Below, in pieces: positions 34,262 through 42,483 of a DNA stretch of 64,000 nucleotides. The notes beneath the pieces are model-generated. The model saw only the letters and a list, made by a program, of their open reading frames with translations. It had not been told where the DNA came from and searched no databases. Source of the DNA: Nocardioides sp. JQ2195 (lineage in GTDB: Bacteria > Actinomycetota > Actinomycetes > Propionibacteriales > Nocardioidaceae); contig NZ_CP050902.1 of the NCBI RefSeq assembly GCF_012272695.1, positions 2,108,001 through 2,172,000 on the forward strand. Reading direction: 5' to 3'. Each line of letters begins with the position of its first letter. Position 1 is the first letter of the stretch. A program made the translations under genes and the position numbers.

Positions 34262-34524
34262 CACCCAAGACGCTGCACCCCAGGATGGACGCCCGAAGCG
34301 ACGGATGGTCACTCACCGGAGGTCGGGGGAAAGAATTGAACCTGCTACCCCTTGCCTCAGTGCGGTGAACGATTGCTCCGCCCCGCCGCTAGCCGGGTTT
34401 CCGCACGAATAGGTGACAGCCCGAAGAGCCCGCAGGGCCTCAATCCTGGATACCGGGCTACGGTCGAGTGTGAGCCGAACGCGCCTTTCTCGGCTTCGTC
34501 GTCATGTGCCGCAACGCTTTTGAC

Positions 34525-34860
34525 TCAGCCGTCTTGAGCTGCCGAGTACTGCTCGAGTACCGCCTTGGGGATGCGGCCGCGATCGGATATCTCGAGGCCA
34601 TTGCTCGCGGCCCACTTCCGGACAGCAGTGAGATTCTGATTGGTGGCTTTAGGCTTCGTCGAGCGGCTTGTTCTGTTCGAACTCCTCGGGACCTTGGTGG
34701 CAGCCGAGATGTACGGCTTCAGAGCCTTCTCCAGGCCAGCAAGATTCTTCTTCCCAAGGTCGATTGTGTAATCGGTACCTTGGAATGCGAACGAGATTTC
34801 CTGGGCGTGCTTGGATCCGTCCAAGTCGTCAGTGATCTGGATAAGGGTGGTCTTTGCCAT
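34525..34860 (-). CDS. lsr2: Lsr2-family nucleoid-associated xenogeneic silencer
   Basis: 111 aa from ATG 34858-34860. The N-terminal dimerisation domain (KTTLIQITDDLDGSKHAQEI, FQGTDYTIDLGKKNLAGLEKAL) and the C-terminal DNA-binding domain (AVRKWAASNGLEISDRGRIP then KAVLEQYSAA, with the RGR minor-groove hook) are both intact. Lsr2 is the actinobacterial counterpart of H-NS: it bridges AT-rich foreign DNA and silences it. The chromosome should carry its own lsr2 elsewhere, so this is probably an island-borne paralogue. It is flanked by gene-poor DNA. Confidence 0.93.
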   Translation of the reverse strand: MAKTTLIQITDDLDGSKHAQEISFAFQGTDYTIDLGKKNLAGLEKALKPYISAATKVPRSSNRTSRSTKPKATNQNLTAVRKWAASNGLEISDRGRIPKAVLEQYSAAQDG

Positions 34861-35830
34861 GACACGATAATGACGGCAGATATGCGACAAATCCACTCAC
34901 GCAATGCAGCAGGCTCCTTCTGGTTGACCGCGAGACGTAGAACTACAACCGGGCCCGCTTCAGGACCAGGTGACAGATCCACCCCAAGTGCAACGAGACT
35001 CGGCGTCACAAGCGGGATCAGCGTGCTGAGCGCAATGGGCGGTCTGTCCGCCCCACGAAGAATTCTCGACGAGCTTGATCGGTCCGGACTGCTCGAGTCC
35101 CTAGGTGCATAGGGGCCCGCCGCGGTCTGAGTGCGGATGTTGACCGCAGTGAAGAAAACCACTGCAACCTCACCTGGACAAACGAAGTTCGATACCCGGC
35201 GATCATCTCGGTGGCCCGCTGTGGGAGAGCTCAGGCTCACGTCGTCCTGTCACGAGGCTATGCAGCAGACCCGATGGGACTGCTGCAGGTTCGGGTGACA
35301 GGTTGACGTGCCCCAGTTGCGGCACGAAGACCTGGAATCACAACGGGATCAGCGCTTGGTGCGCAGGCCTTGTACATCACCGGCCCGGACTCGCTGACCC
35401 TCCATCAAGTAGCCGAGCCCATTGGGGCAGCTTGCCGGCGGTCCAGTGGCGGGCGTCGACGAGTCAAACGACGAGCCCGAGGACCGGATGCGGGCCGACG
35501 GCTCAGATGGGGTTCGTTGGGTACGTCCACGCCCGTGACTTCATGTCAGATACGCCCGGCAAAACAAGGTGCCCGAGTAGGCAGCACCGCGACGAACGGC
35601 ACCGTTCGGGGGACCTCGCCGCTAGCGGCGGCGACCGGGTCGATGGTGTCGCCGGCCCAATCGACCAGCATCGCCCGGACATGCTCGTGGGGCAGCGTCG
35701 CGACCAGATCGGCGGCGATGTCCTCTTCGCTGAGCACCGTCACCGTGGTGAGCCCTCGTTTCCTCGATCATGCGAACGGGACTGCAGCAAGCAGCGTCTC
35801 TGTGTGAGGTAGTTGAGTGCCGCGCGGGCT
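34861..35830. other. Gene-poor segment with decayed fragments
   Basis: No intact recognisable gene. At about 35370-35445 (+) the reading YITGPDSLTLHQVAEPIGAA resembles the C-terminal part of NmrA-like NAD(P)-binding oxidoreductases, ending in unrelated sequence; it is probably a relic. At 35546-35743 (-) a 65-codon frame beginning MTVLSEEDIAADLVATLPHEH could be a small protein or the start of a truncated gene, but it matches nothing I know. The rest carries no convincing signal. Confidence 0.5.
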
Positions 35831-35980
35831 TCAGTCTCCCCTGGCCGACATGCGGACAATGGCTGCTGTCACGAAACTGAGCCCTAACACCCACTCAACT
35901 GCAGAAAGCGCCCATTCTCCATGTATGGCGAGGATCAGACCGGCCCCTAGAACGACTAGGCCGAATATGAGAACCTGCAT
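35831..35980 (-). CDS. Predicted 49-aa membrane protein
   Basis: An ATG at 35978-35980 is preceded by AAGGA 9 nt upstream. It opens a 49-codon frame beginning MQVLIFGLVVLGAGLILAIH, followed by GEWALSAVEWVLGLSFVTAA and a short basic tail. It forms two hydrophobic helices separated by a short polar turn. The ribosome site and clean topology support a real small gene; no family recognised. It sits alone in gene-poor DNA 330 bp downstream of moaA on the same strand. Confidence 0.45.
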   Translation of the reverse strand: MQVLIFGLVVLGAGLILAIHGEWALSAVEWVLGLSFVTAAIVRMSARGD

Positions 35981-36311
35981 GACCGTATATCCTTAAGTTT
36001 CGTAAGAGGCGATCCATAGTTTCGCCTTCACTCGCTCCCCGGAGACTCGGCATCGATTCGATTTGGCGCCGGGCTTCCCTACCCGTTTCCGCACATAAGT
36101 ACTGCCGGACTACTCCTGAGCAGGGTTCTTGATCTCCTCGTGTCACAGCCATAACTCGGTGAGTTGGGACTACTGCGTGCGTCTGTTGTTCTCGCCCGCC
36201 AAGGTTTCAGAAGTATGGCCTCGGGCAACGTATGGTCGTGGGCCAGTAAGCGATTCGTGCGACAATCGCTGTCAAGCGCTCCGTCGGGGCCACTGTTTGA
36301 GGCATGTTCTC
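35981..36311. other. Intergenic, nothing recognised
   Basis: 331 bp downstream of moaA. No open frame with a family match, and no hairpin with a convincing terminator shape. It probably contains the moaA transcript end and the promoter of the 49-aa membrane protein. Confidence 0.5.
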
Positions 36312-37304
36312 CTAGCCTCCGATCGCAGACATGGGACGGGTTGGCTGGAGAAATCTTGAGTCGTTGATGCCGTGGCCCGGCAACTTCCCTGCCACGGCGG
36401 CAACCCAACGTTGGGCCAACTCCTCGTCGGAAGCTCCTGCACGAAGAGCACCCCGTAGGTCAGACTCCTGGTGGGCGAAGAGACAATTGCGCACCTGGCC
36501 GTCAGCCGTCAGCCGGACTCGATCGCAGTCCCCGCAGAATGGACGCGTGATCGACGCAATCACGCCCACGGTGGCAGGACCACCGTCGACCACAAAGAGC
36601 TCGGCGGGGGAACTCCCGCGCGACTCCCTCGCTGGCGACAACTCGAATTCTGTGCTGAGTGACGCAAGAATCTCGTCGGCTGTAATCATCGTGTGCCGAC
36701 GCCACCCGTGCTGCGCATCCAGCGGCATCTGCTCGATGAAGCGCAGGTGATAATCACGTGCCAGCGCCCAGCGAAGGAGCTCCGGACCTTGGTCATCATT
36801 AACCCCGCGGAGCAGAACGGCGTTGATCTTCACCGGACCGAGTCCGGCTTCGTGGGCAGCTTCAAGGCCGGAGATTACGTCGTGCAGCCGGTTACGTCGG
36901 GTGATTTTGGTAAAGGTGTCAGAGCGAATGGTGTCGAGGCTGACATTGACTCGGTCGAGTCCCGCTGCAGCGAGCGACTGCGCTTTGCGGGCCAGCCCGA
37001 GTGCATTCGTGGTCAACGATATCTCGGGGGCCGCCTCGAGGGCGGCGGTGCGTTGAACGATGTCAACAAGACTTCTACGTAGCAAGGGCTCGCCCCCAGT
37101 AAAACGCACCTCGCGCACTCCCAGCAGAGAGGTTGCGATACCAATCAGGCGCACCAACTCATCGTCGGTGAGCACAGACTCGTCAGGCAACCAGGCGAGA
37201 CCTTCAGCTGGCATGCAATAGGTGCAGCGCAGATTGCAATGGTCCGTCAACGAGACCCGTAGGTCAGAAGCCGTGCGGCCGAAGGCGTCACTCAATGTCC
37301 CCAT
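36312..37304 (-). CDS. moaA: GTP 3',8-cyclase MoaA
   Basis: 330 aa from ATG 37302-37304. Radical SAM enzyme for the first step of molybdenum cofactor synthesis. Visible: SLTDHCNLRCTYCMPAEGL (N-terminal C-x3-C-x2-C cluster), EVRFTGGEPLLR, NVSLDTIRSDTF, the second cluster ITRPFCGDCDRVRLTADGQVRNCLF, and the essential C-terminal di-glycine in RPMSAIGG. No other moa/moe gene is present, so it is a solitary, probably extra copy. It fits the two molybdoenzymes encoded further on (42.5-46.3 kb and 57-59.4 kb). Confidence 0.95.
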   Translation of the reverse strand: MGTLSDAFGRTASDLRVSLTDHCNLRCTYCMPAEGLAWLPDESVLTDDELVRLIGIATSLLGVREVRFTGGEPLLRRSLVDIVQRTAALEAAPEISLTTNALGLARKAQSLAAAGLDRVNVSLDTIRSDTFTKITRRNRLHDVISGLEAAHEAGLGPVKINAVLLRGVNDDQGPELLRWALARDYHLRFIEQMPLDAQHGWRRHTMITADEILASLSTEFELSPARESRGSSPAELFVVDGGPATVGVIASITRPFCGDCDRVRLTADGQVRNCLFAHQESDLRGALRAGASDEELAQRWVAAVAGKLPGHGINDSRFLQPTRPMSAIGG

Positions 37305-37415
37305 GGGACCAACCTCCCGAGACTGTTCCTCGAACCACTGCAGCCGTATTAGTCCGATCTGTCCGAACTCCCGCAACCAGAGCAGCCTTCATCGCCACAT
37401 CTAAAACCCGGTCCA

Positions 37416-38621
37416 CTATCTCTTAGTCTCCTTCGATCGCGACTTAGCGAACCTTTCGGGCGTACCGCGCTCGTGACCTAGCGCCCCGAAAGATGGTTTC
37501 CCCCCCTCGTTCGAACCTGATCCAGAGACAGATGTTGATGGCTTCCGCATCACCAGCGTTTCGCTGGCCTGAGACTGCAGCCTGTCGACGATCGCCGCAG
37601 CCACTTCATTAGTCCCTGAGGTACCCCCAAGGTCAGGTGTGCGAATTCCGTCAGCCAACACACCCTCAAGAGCTGACATGAGTGTCCGGGCCGAAGTGGG
37701 CTGTCCGATGTGCTCCAACATCAAGGCGCCGGCCCAGATCTGACCAACAGGATTGGCGACCCCCTTACCCGCGATGTCCGGTGCCGAACCGTGTACTGGC
37801 TCGAACATGGAAGGATGCTCCCGTTCGGGGTTCAGATTTGCCGACGGGGCAACGCCAATCGAACCACCGACAGCGGCTACCAGGTCGGAGAGAACATCAC
37901 CGAATAGGTTCGATGCGACGATCACATCAAGCGACAGCGGCCTCAGGACGGTTCGCGCCGCAAGCGCATCGATCAACACAGACTCCAACCGGACGTCGGG
38001 ATAATCCACTAGTACCTCCGCGATCACCTGATCCCAGAACGGCATCGAATGGATGATCCCGTTCGATTTGGTCGCCGATACCAGTGATCCGGAACGGCTA
38101 GAGGCCAAAGTCGCAGCGTATCTAGCCACTCTGGTAATTCCAGCACGGCTGAAGAGCGCCAGTTGGGTGGCTACCTCCTCCGGTTCGCCCTGGTACGCCC
38201 GACCTCCCATCTCGGAGTACTCGCCTTCAATGTTTTCGCGAACAACCACAACGTCTAGCCCTGCGGCATCCCGTAAAGGTGAGTTCACGCCGGGAAGCAA
38301 ACGCACAGGTCTGAGGTTGACATATTGAAGGAAGGCCCGTCTGATCGGGATGAGCAATCCCCACAGACTGACATGGTCTGGAATCTCAGGATCTCCCACA
38401 GCCCCAAGGAAGATCCCGTCTCCGTCGGCGATCTGGTCAAGCCCGTCTCTTGGCATCATTTCACCATCTAGACGGTAGCGATCCGCCCCCCAGTCACGGT
38501 GCCGCCAATCGAAGCTGAACCCATCTCGTCGCGCCACCGCATCCAGACAGCCGAGTGCGGCAGGGACGACCTCTTGCCCGATCCCATCGCCTGCGATCAC
38601 GTCAACCGTGTAGTTCTCCAT
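37416..38621 (-). CDS. D-malate/tartrate dehydrogenase-like (isopropylmalate dehydrogenase family)
   Basis: 401 aa from ATG 38619-38621 with GAGGAG about 9 nt upstream. Family core: VIAGDGIGQEVVPAALGCLD, HVSLWGLLIPIRRAFLQYVN followed by LRPVRLLPGV (the tartrate/D-malate subgroup form), VVVRENIEGEYSEMGGR, ATKSNGIIHSMPFWDQV, IVASNLFGDVLSDL and EPVHGSAPDIAGKGVANPVG. It catalyses NAD- and divalent-metal-dependent oxidative decarboxylation of a 2-hydroxyacid such as D-malate. The last 45 or so residues (from QSQASETLVMRKP) are a Ser/Gly/Lys-rich extension not usual for the family, which normally ends near residue 355. Likely a late catabolic step of the island pathway. Confidence 0.85.
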   Translation of the reverse strand: MENYTVDVIAGDGIGQEVVPAALGCLDAVARRDGFSFDWRHRDWGADRYRLDGEMMPRDGLDQIADGDGIFLGAVGDPEIPDHVSLWGLLIPIRRAFLQYVNLRPVRLLPGVNSPLRDAAGLDVVVVRENIEGEYSEMGGRAYQGEPEEVATQLALFSRAGITRVARYAATLASSRSGSLVSATKSNGIIHSMPFWDQVIAEVLVDYPDVRLESVLIDALAARTVLRPLSLDVIVASNLFGDVLSDLVAAVGGSIGVAPSANLNPEREHPSMFEPVHGSAPDIAGKGVANPVGQIWAGALMLEHIGQPTSARTLMSALEGVLADGIRTPDLGGTSGTNEVAAAIVDRLQSQASETLVMRKPSTSVSGSGSNEGGKPSFGALGHERGTPERFAKSRSKETKR

Positions 38622-38654
38622 GCCTGCCTACTCCTCTAAACCCGTCCAGGGTGC

Positions 38655-38698
38655 ACGATCTGTGCTTCGTGCCCCAGGAGACTCGAAGCACAGATCGT
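38655..38698. repeat. Perfect 15-bp inverted repeat between two catabolic genes
   Basis: ACGATCTGTGCTTCG (38655-38669) and CGAAGCACAGATCGT (38684-38698) are exact reverse complements with a 14-nt loop. It lies in the 137-bp gap between the saccharopine-dehydrogenase-like gene and the D-malate dehydrogenase-like gene, upstream of the latter's ribosome site. There is no following T-run, so it could be an operator or mRNA-processing/attenuation hairpin as much as a terminator. Confidence 0.8.
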
Positions 38699-38758
38699 CA
38701 AGCTATCTATCTCGTCGAATCGTCAGTACCAGCGCGGCGTGTGGCGCCTATCGTGCTC

Positions 38759-39952
38759 TCAGTTACCCCGCTCAAGTGGCAGACTGGTCGAAACTTCACT
38801 ATCCGTCCATGTGAGCTCGAGAGTCCCTCGTTTCCTCAACTCGGCGATGAACTCATTCGGATCGTAATAGACCTCGGGGTCAACGAAGCCCTTTCCTGGT
38901 CCGGATCCATGCTTGGCGAGCAGATGGGCTCCCACTGCTGCACAAATGCCGGTCTGTCTACCTGTGGCGACATCTCCCCAGTCCACGGGATGCGTGAGGT
39001 CGTACACCCGGCGAATGGTTCGACCGTCCTGAGTTCCAAGCACTTCCACTTGTGTGAAGAGTAGGCAGGGAGCAGTGCGCACGCCACCCCACTTCTGCCA
39101 GATCCGAGCACGGGTCGCAGCCAGCGGTGTCACACCTGGCATTCCAGGGATCTCCGCTGAATCGAGCAGCCCATACTTGTTCAAAATGCGGATATCATTC
39201 ATGAGCTCGACCGGCCAGGTCACACGCATTGCGCAGAATTTCAACTCAGGAAAGTGCTTGGGAAGTGTCCGCGGCTCGGTGTGAGAGACGATGTAGACGT
39301 GCTGCTTCCCGATGGGTTCGGGGAACTCCGCAACCCGTGAGCCATCCATGGACGCGGCCCAGTGATATCGCCCGTTCTGGAAGTACTGCCGTGTCGGCGT
39401 GTCATCCGCGAGTTCCCAGAGAATTGTATCCAGCAGTCCCGGGGAAGGCGCCACTGCCCGCCAAGCCACTCCTTGGATGTGCACCTCCTCGACGGAAGCG
39501 AGTTCTTGATGTGCATGATGGACGAGCACATTGGTGAGACCTGGACTCGACCCCAGACCAGACACAGCCGTAATGCCGGCATCTGCCGCTGCACGCTGCT
39601 GGGCCGAGGTGGGTTCCGAGATGAGGTCCGCATAATTAACTCCCGCCTCGATCGCCAAGGTGATGACCTCGTCGAACAGGGTCAAGCTCGTGCAATTCAT
39701 GAGGAGATCAGCACCCCGCAGAGCGGCGAGCATGGCATCACGATCCGCAAGATCTACCACCTGCCCTTCCACGTGCGACCCATTGGTACTCGCCACAACC
39801 TCCTCGAGCCGTTTGCTGTCCACGTCGAGCAGGAGGACGCTGCCAATGTCAGCGCAATCCGCGAGTTCACGTGCAACCCATGCGCCAACCTCGCCGGCGG
39901 CGCCGAGTACGACGACTCGGGGCTGTGACCGCGTAACGTCGGGCTCATTCAT
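38759..39952 (-). CDS. Saccharopine dehydrogenase-like NAD(P)-binding oxidoreductase
   Basis: 397 aa. The N-terminal Rossmann fold reads RVVVLGAAGEVGAWVARELAD with VLLLDVDSKRLEEVV, then the family segments GADLLMNCTSLTLFDEVI, AIEAGVNYADLISEPT and GITAVSGLGSSPGLTNVLVHHA. The C-terminal half is the sandwich domain of saccharopine/homospermidine/carboxynorspermidine dehydrogenases. The substrate is probably an amino acid or imine derived from the compound degraded by the island, but this is inferred from neighbours only. It is divergent from the PucR regulator. Confidence 0.8.
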   Translation of the reverse strand: MNEPDVTRSQPRVVVLGAAGEVGAWVARELADCADIGSVLLLDVDSKRLEEVVASTNGSHVEGQVVDLADRDAMLAALRGADLLMNCTSLTLFDEVITLAIEAGVNYADLISEPTSAQQRAAADAGITAVSGLGSSPGLTNVLVHHAHQELASVEEVHIQGVAWRAVAPSPGLLDTILWELADDTPTRQYFQNGRYHWAASMDGSRVAEFPEPIGKQHVYIVSHTEPRTLPKHFPELKFCAMRVTWPVELMNDIRILNKYGLLDSAEIPGMPGVTPLAATRARIWQKWGGVRTAPCLLFTQVEVLGTQDGRTIRRVYDLTHPVDWGDVATGRQTGICAAVGAHLLAKHGSGPGKGFVDPEVYYDPNEFIAELRKRGTLELTWTDSEVSTSLPLERGN

Positions 39953-40438
39953 CAGGCGTGGACCTCACCATCAAGCGAGTGCTGGCTGATATCGAAACTG
40001 CTCTGCCTGGTCATACATCCTCCAAAGTCACCAAAAAGATTCTCTCCGCAGTGTGTGTGACCACGGTTCGCCTGGGACAGTGGACGAAAGTATGACTTGC
40101 CATGGCGACTCCGACACCGACGTCGCCCGCAAGCACACGTGACCTGATATTGGAACTTTGAGCGAGCCCTGCGCCTCAACTTCAGCATCCTCGGACCCCA
40201 AAATGCGCACACTCTACTGGTGACTACATCGATCAGTGCCTATACCCAGTGGCGCTCGGACGTTGGGGCGGCTACCCACTGTCGCAGCCACTTCGATGGG
40301 TTGTAGTGTCACAGGACGAATGTATGGAAATTGTCCGCATGAACACCTGAGGGCTGCTGGGCATACCGGGCTCGTAGGCGACTGAATTCGTTTTGCAGTT
40401 TCCACCACAGGACGTCATCGAACGGAGCAACGGCAAGC
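39953..40438. promoter_or_regulatory. Divergent regulatory region upstream of the PucR regulator
   Basis: A 486-bp gap between divergent genes, long for this genome. It should hold promoters for the minus-strand saccharopine-dehydrogenase-like gene and for the PucR gene, plus PucR binding sites. I found no strong inverted repeat to name as the operator. A short minus-strand frame here (86 codons, Arg/Cys-rich) is judged spurious. Confidence 0.45.
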
Positions 40439-41983
40439 ATGATCACGATTGAACAGCTGCTGGAACATCCCGAGTTGGGCTGCACCCTGATAGCTGGCGC
40501 TTCAGGTGTCCACAAGCACGTCCGATGGGCGCATCTCAGCGAACTGGAGGACCCGACTAGATGGCTTCGAGGCAAGGAACTTCTGATGACCACAGGTTTG
40601 GCAATCCCGAAAGATGTCGCGAGCCAGGTCACCTATCTGCAGCGCCTGTCCGATATCGGCGTTTCCGGAGTCGCCATCGGCGTCGGTATGCACGCGCCAT
40701 CCCTTTCCGCGGAACTCCTCCAGCTATCGGAGGATCTCCAAGTCCCCCTCGTCGAGGTAAGTGGCGGCGTACCTTTTATTGCCATCTCGGAAACTGTGGC
40801 CTTAGCTAATCAGGATGCATTGCATCGACGCCTCACGACGCACCTTCGCACCTACGGAGTTCTCGGTGAGGCCAGTCAAAGTCTGATGGAGACTGGCGAG
40901 ATAGTCCGTCGACTCGAACAGGTCACCGGCTTCCGCATATGGGCAGTGACACGCAGCGGCGCATCGCTGTTTGAGGAAATCGATGTACCGGCTTTCCACG
41001 TCCCGCAGGACGTCATCGACCGAGTGCTTGATAACCCAGCCATCCGCTACCCAGAAGAGGTGACTCTGCCCGAAAATGAGGGGGCCGTCTACTTGCTCCC
41101 GGTGCACGTCCAGTTGCGACCGGTTGGTGTGCTGGTGACACGGATTAGAGGTCAGCAAGAACCAGACTTGCTTTCCATGCATCACGTCGGAACGATCCTA
41201 AGCCACCTTGCGGGCGACCTACTCAAACACCGGGAACAAGTACGTCGCGAAGGAAGTGAGCGTCTTGCACGTATCCTATATGAGTCGGATCAACAACAGA
41301 GCCACACGATAGGTGAGCTCTTCACGGACACCGATCCAGGCCAGAAGTTTTGCTTCGCGATCGTAGCGCTCGATGAGACCTCGCACGGCTGGAACGACGT
41401 GCACAACTACTTGGTCGAACATGGCTTCGAGCACTACGTAACCAAGCGTGGCGAGAGAGGCGCGATTCTCAGCAGGATTAGCACGGGAACGCTGGATACG
41501 TTTGCCAACGTCCTTAGCAAGCACCTTCCCGAAAGCGCAATCGGCTTGAGTTCACCCTCTACGGGCGACACTGACTTGCTGGCATGTCAGCGGCAGGCGC
41601 GTTGGGCCTTGCGCTCTGCGGTAGCGGCCAAACAGCCTCTCCAGCAATATGTCGACGCCCCATCGCCTCAATGGTTGCCGATGGAGTCAAGTGGCCTCGA
41701 GTTAATCGTGGAGAACGTACTCGGTCCGCTCATAACTTATGACGCATCTCGCGGGACCGAGTTGGTTAGCACGCTAATCGCCTTCTTGGAAGAGAACCGC
41801 AGTTGGAAGGCGACAGCAAAACGGCTCTTCGTTCATCGACAGACCTTGATCGGGCGCGTCAGTCGCATCGAAAGCCTCACCGGCCGACAACTTTCCTCAA
41901 CCGAAGACGTGTGCGACTTGTGGCTTGCCCTCAAGGCTCACACCATCCTCAGGCGTTCGGGTACGGCCACTCTTGATGACTGA
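40439..41983 (+). CDS. PucR-family transcriptional regulator
   Basis: 514 aa from ATG 40439. The N-terminal PucR domain reads MITIEQLLEHPELGCTLIAG ... VRWAHLSELEDPTRWLRGKELLMTTG. A middle ligand/GGDEF-like region follows. The C-terminal helix-turn-helix is of the PucR/CdaR type: FLEENRSWKATAKRLFVHRQTLIGRVSRIESLTG. The family controls purine, amino-acid and amine catabolism. It is the only regulator in the catabolic segment, placed between the two minus-strand enzyme groups (36.3-40.0 kb and 42.5-53.9 kb), so it is the prime candidate regulator for both. Confidence 0.92.
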   Translation: MITIEQLLEHPELGCTLIAGASGVHKHVRWAHLSELEDPTRWLRGKELLMTTGLAIPKDVASQVTYLQRLSDIGVSGVAIGVGMHAPSLSAELLQLSEDLQVPLVEVSGGVPFIAISETVALANQDALHRRLTTHLRTYGVLGEASQSLMETGEIVRRLEQVTGFRIWAVTRSGASLFEEIDVPAFHVPQDVIDRVLDNPAIRYPEEVTLPENEGAVYLLPVHVQLRPVGVLVTRIRGQQEPDLLSMHHVGTILSHLAGDLLKHREQVRREGSERLARILYESDQQQSHTIGELFTDTDPGQKFCFAIVALDETSHGWNDVHNYLVEHGFEHYVTKRGERGAILSRISTGTLDTFANVLSKHLPESAIGLSSPSTGDTDLLACQRQARWALRSAVAAKQPLQQYVDAPSPQWLPMESSGLELIVENVLGPLITYDASRGTELVSTLIAFLEENRSWKATAKRLFVHRQTLIGRVSRIESLTGRQLSSTEDVCDLWLALKAHTILRRSGTATLDD

Positions 41984-42326
41984 ACCGAAGCCGCTCGTGT
42001 ACAAAACTTGAGCAGCGATCCACTGTGTAGTTGATCGGTTTGGACGTCGGCGCGGAGCCAGCTTCTGGCATTACTGGTGGCGCCTCAGGTCGGGTCTCTC
42101 CTGATGCCCGCCACCCGGCTCCAGTTGGTGCCGCCCTCCACTGCTCGCAACGGGACGCATCAAAATACACAGATACTCGACTCGGCCACAGGTCACCTCT
42201 ACTTTTTGTGACACATGTAATCGACTTGGCTCAGTCGTCTGCAATCCCCCGCTTGGCTCGCGCATTCGGAGTTGTGCCCCATATCCCAAAGAATCGCGCC
42301 AAGCACTGTCCGACTAGGGAAAGCCA

Positions 42327-42358
42327 AGGAGGTGGGATAGTAAACTATCCCACCTCCT
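42327..42358. terminator. Bidirectional hairpin between convergent pucR and molybdenum hydroxylase operon
   Basis: AGGAGGTGGGATAGT and ACTATCCCACCTCCT form a perfect 15-bp stem with a 2-nt loop (or 14 bp with TAAA). It lies in the 500-bp gap between convergent transcripts ending at 41983 (+) and 42484 (-). Placement and stability fit a bidirectional terminator, though neither side has a long T-run. The rest of the gap (41984-42483) holds no recognisable gene. Confidence 0.75.
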
Positions 42359-42483
42359 GATCGTGCTGCCTAACAGGTCGGATGCAGGCAGCGGACCAGT
42401 TTTCCCGGTTCCTCCGATCCCAACAGTCGATGCTCTCGACCCCCGGAAGCTTCGCAGAGCGACCTCGTTAGAAAGACCGAGAG

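Noticed and set aside
34320..34375. tRNA-like segment (gaattgaacctgc) just after the integrase relic
   Set aside because: Looks like a T-loop on the minus strand, but the T-stem does not pair and no acceptor or anticodon arm can be drawn. Could be a decayed attachment site, but not supportable.
35551..35563. Shared 13-mer tacgcccggcaaa with the sequence beside the tRNA remnant (21408-21420)
   Set aside because: Tempting as an attachment-core repeat, but a 13-bp match is expected by chance in a 64-kb window and no tRNA end or longer repeat surrounds it.
35370..35807. 145-codon plus-strand frame beginning MYITGPDSLTLHQ
   Set aside because: Only about 25 residues resemble NmrA-like oxidoreductases; the remainder is unrelated. 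Described as a possible relic, not as a gene.
39952..40212. 86-codon minus-strand frame upstream of the saccharopine-dehydrogenase-like gene
   Set aside because: Arg/Cys-rich translation, no ribosome site, no family; probably leader/promoter DNA.
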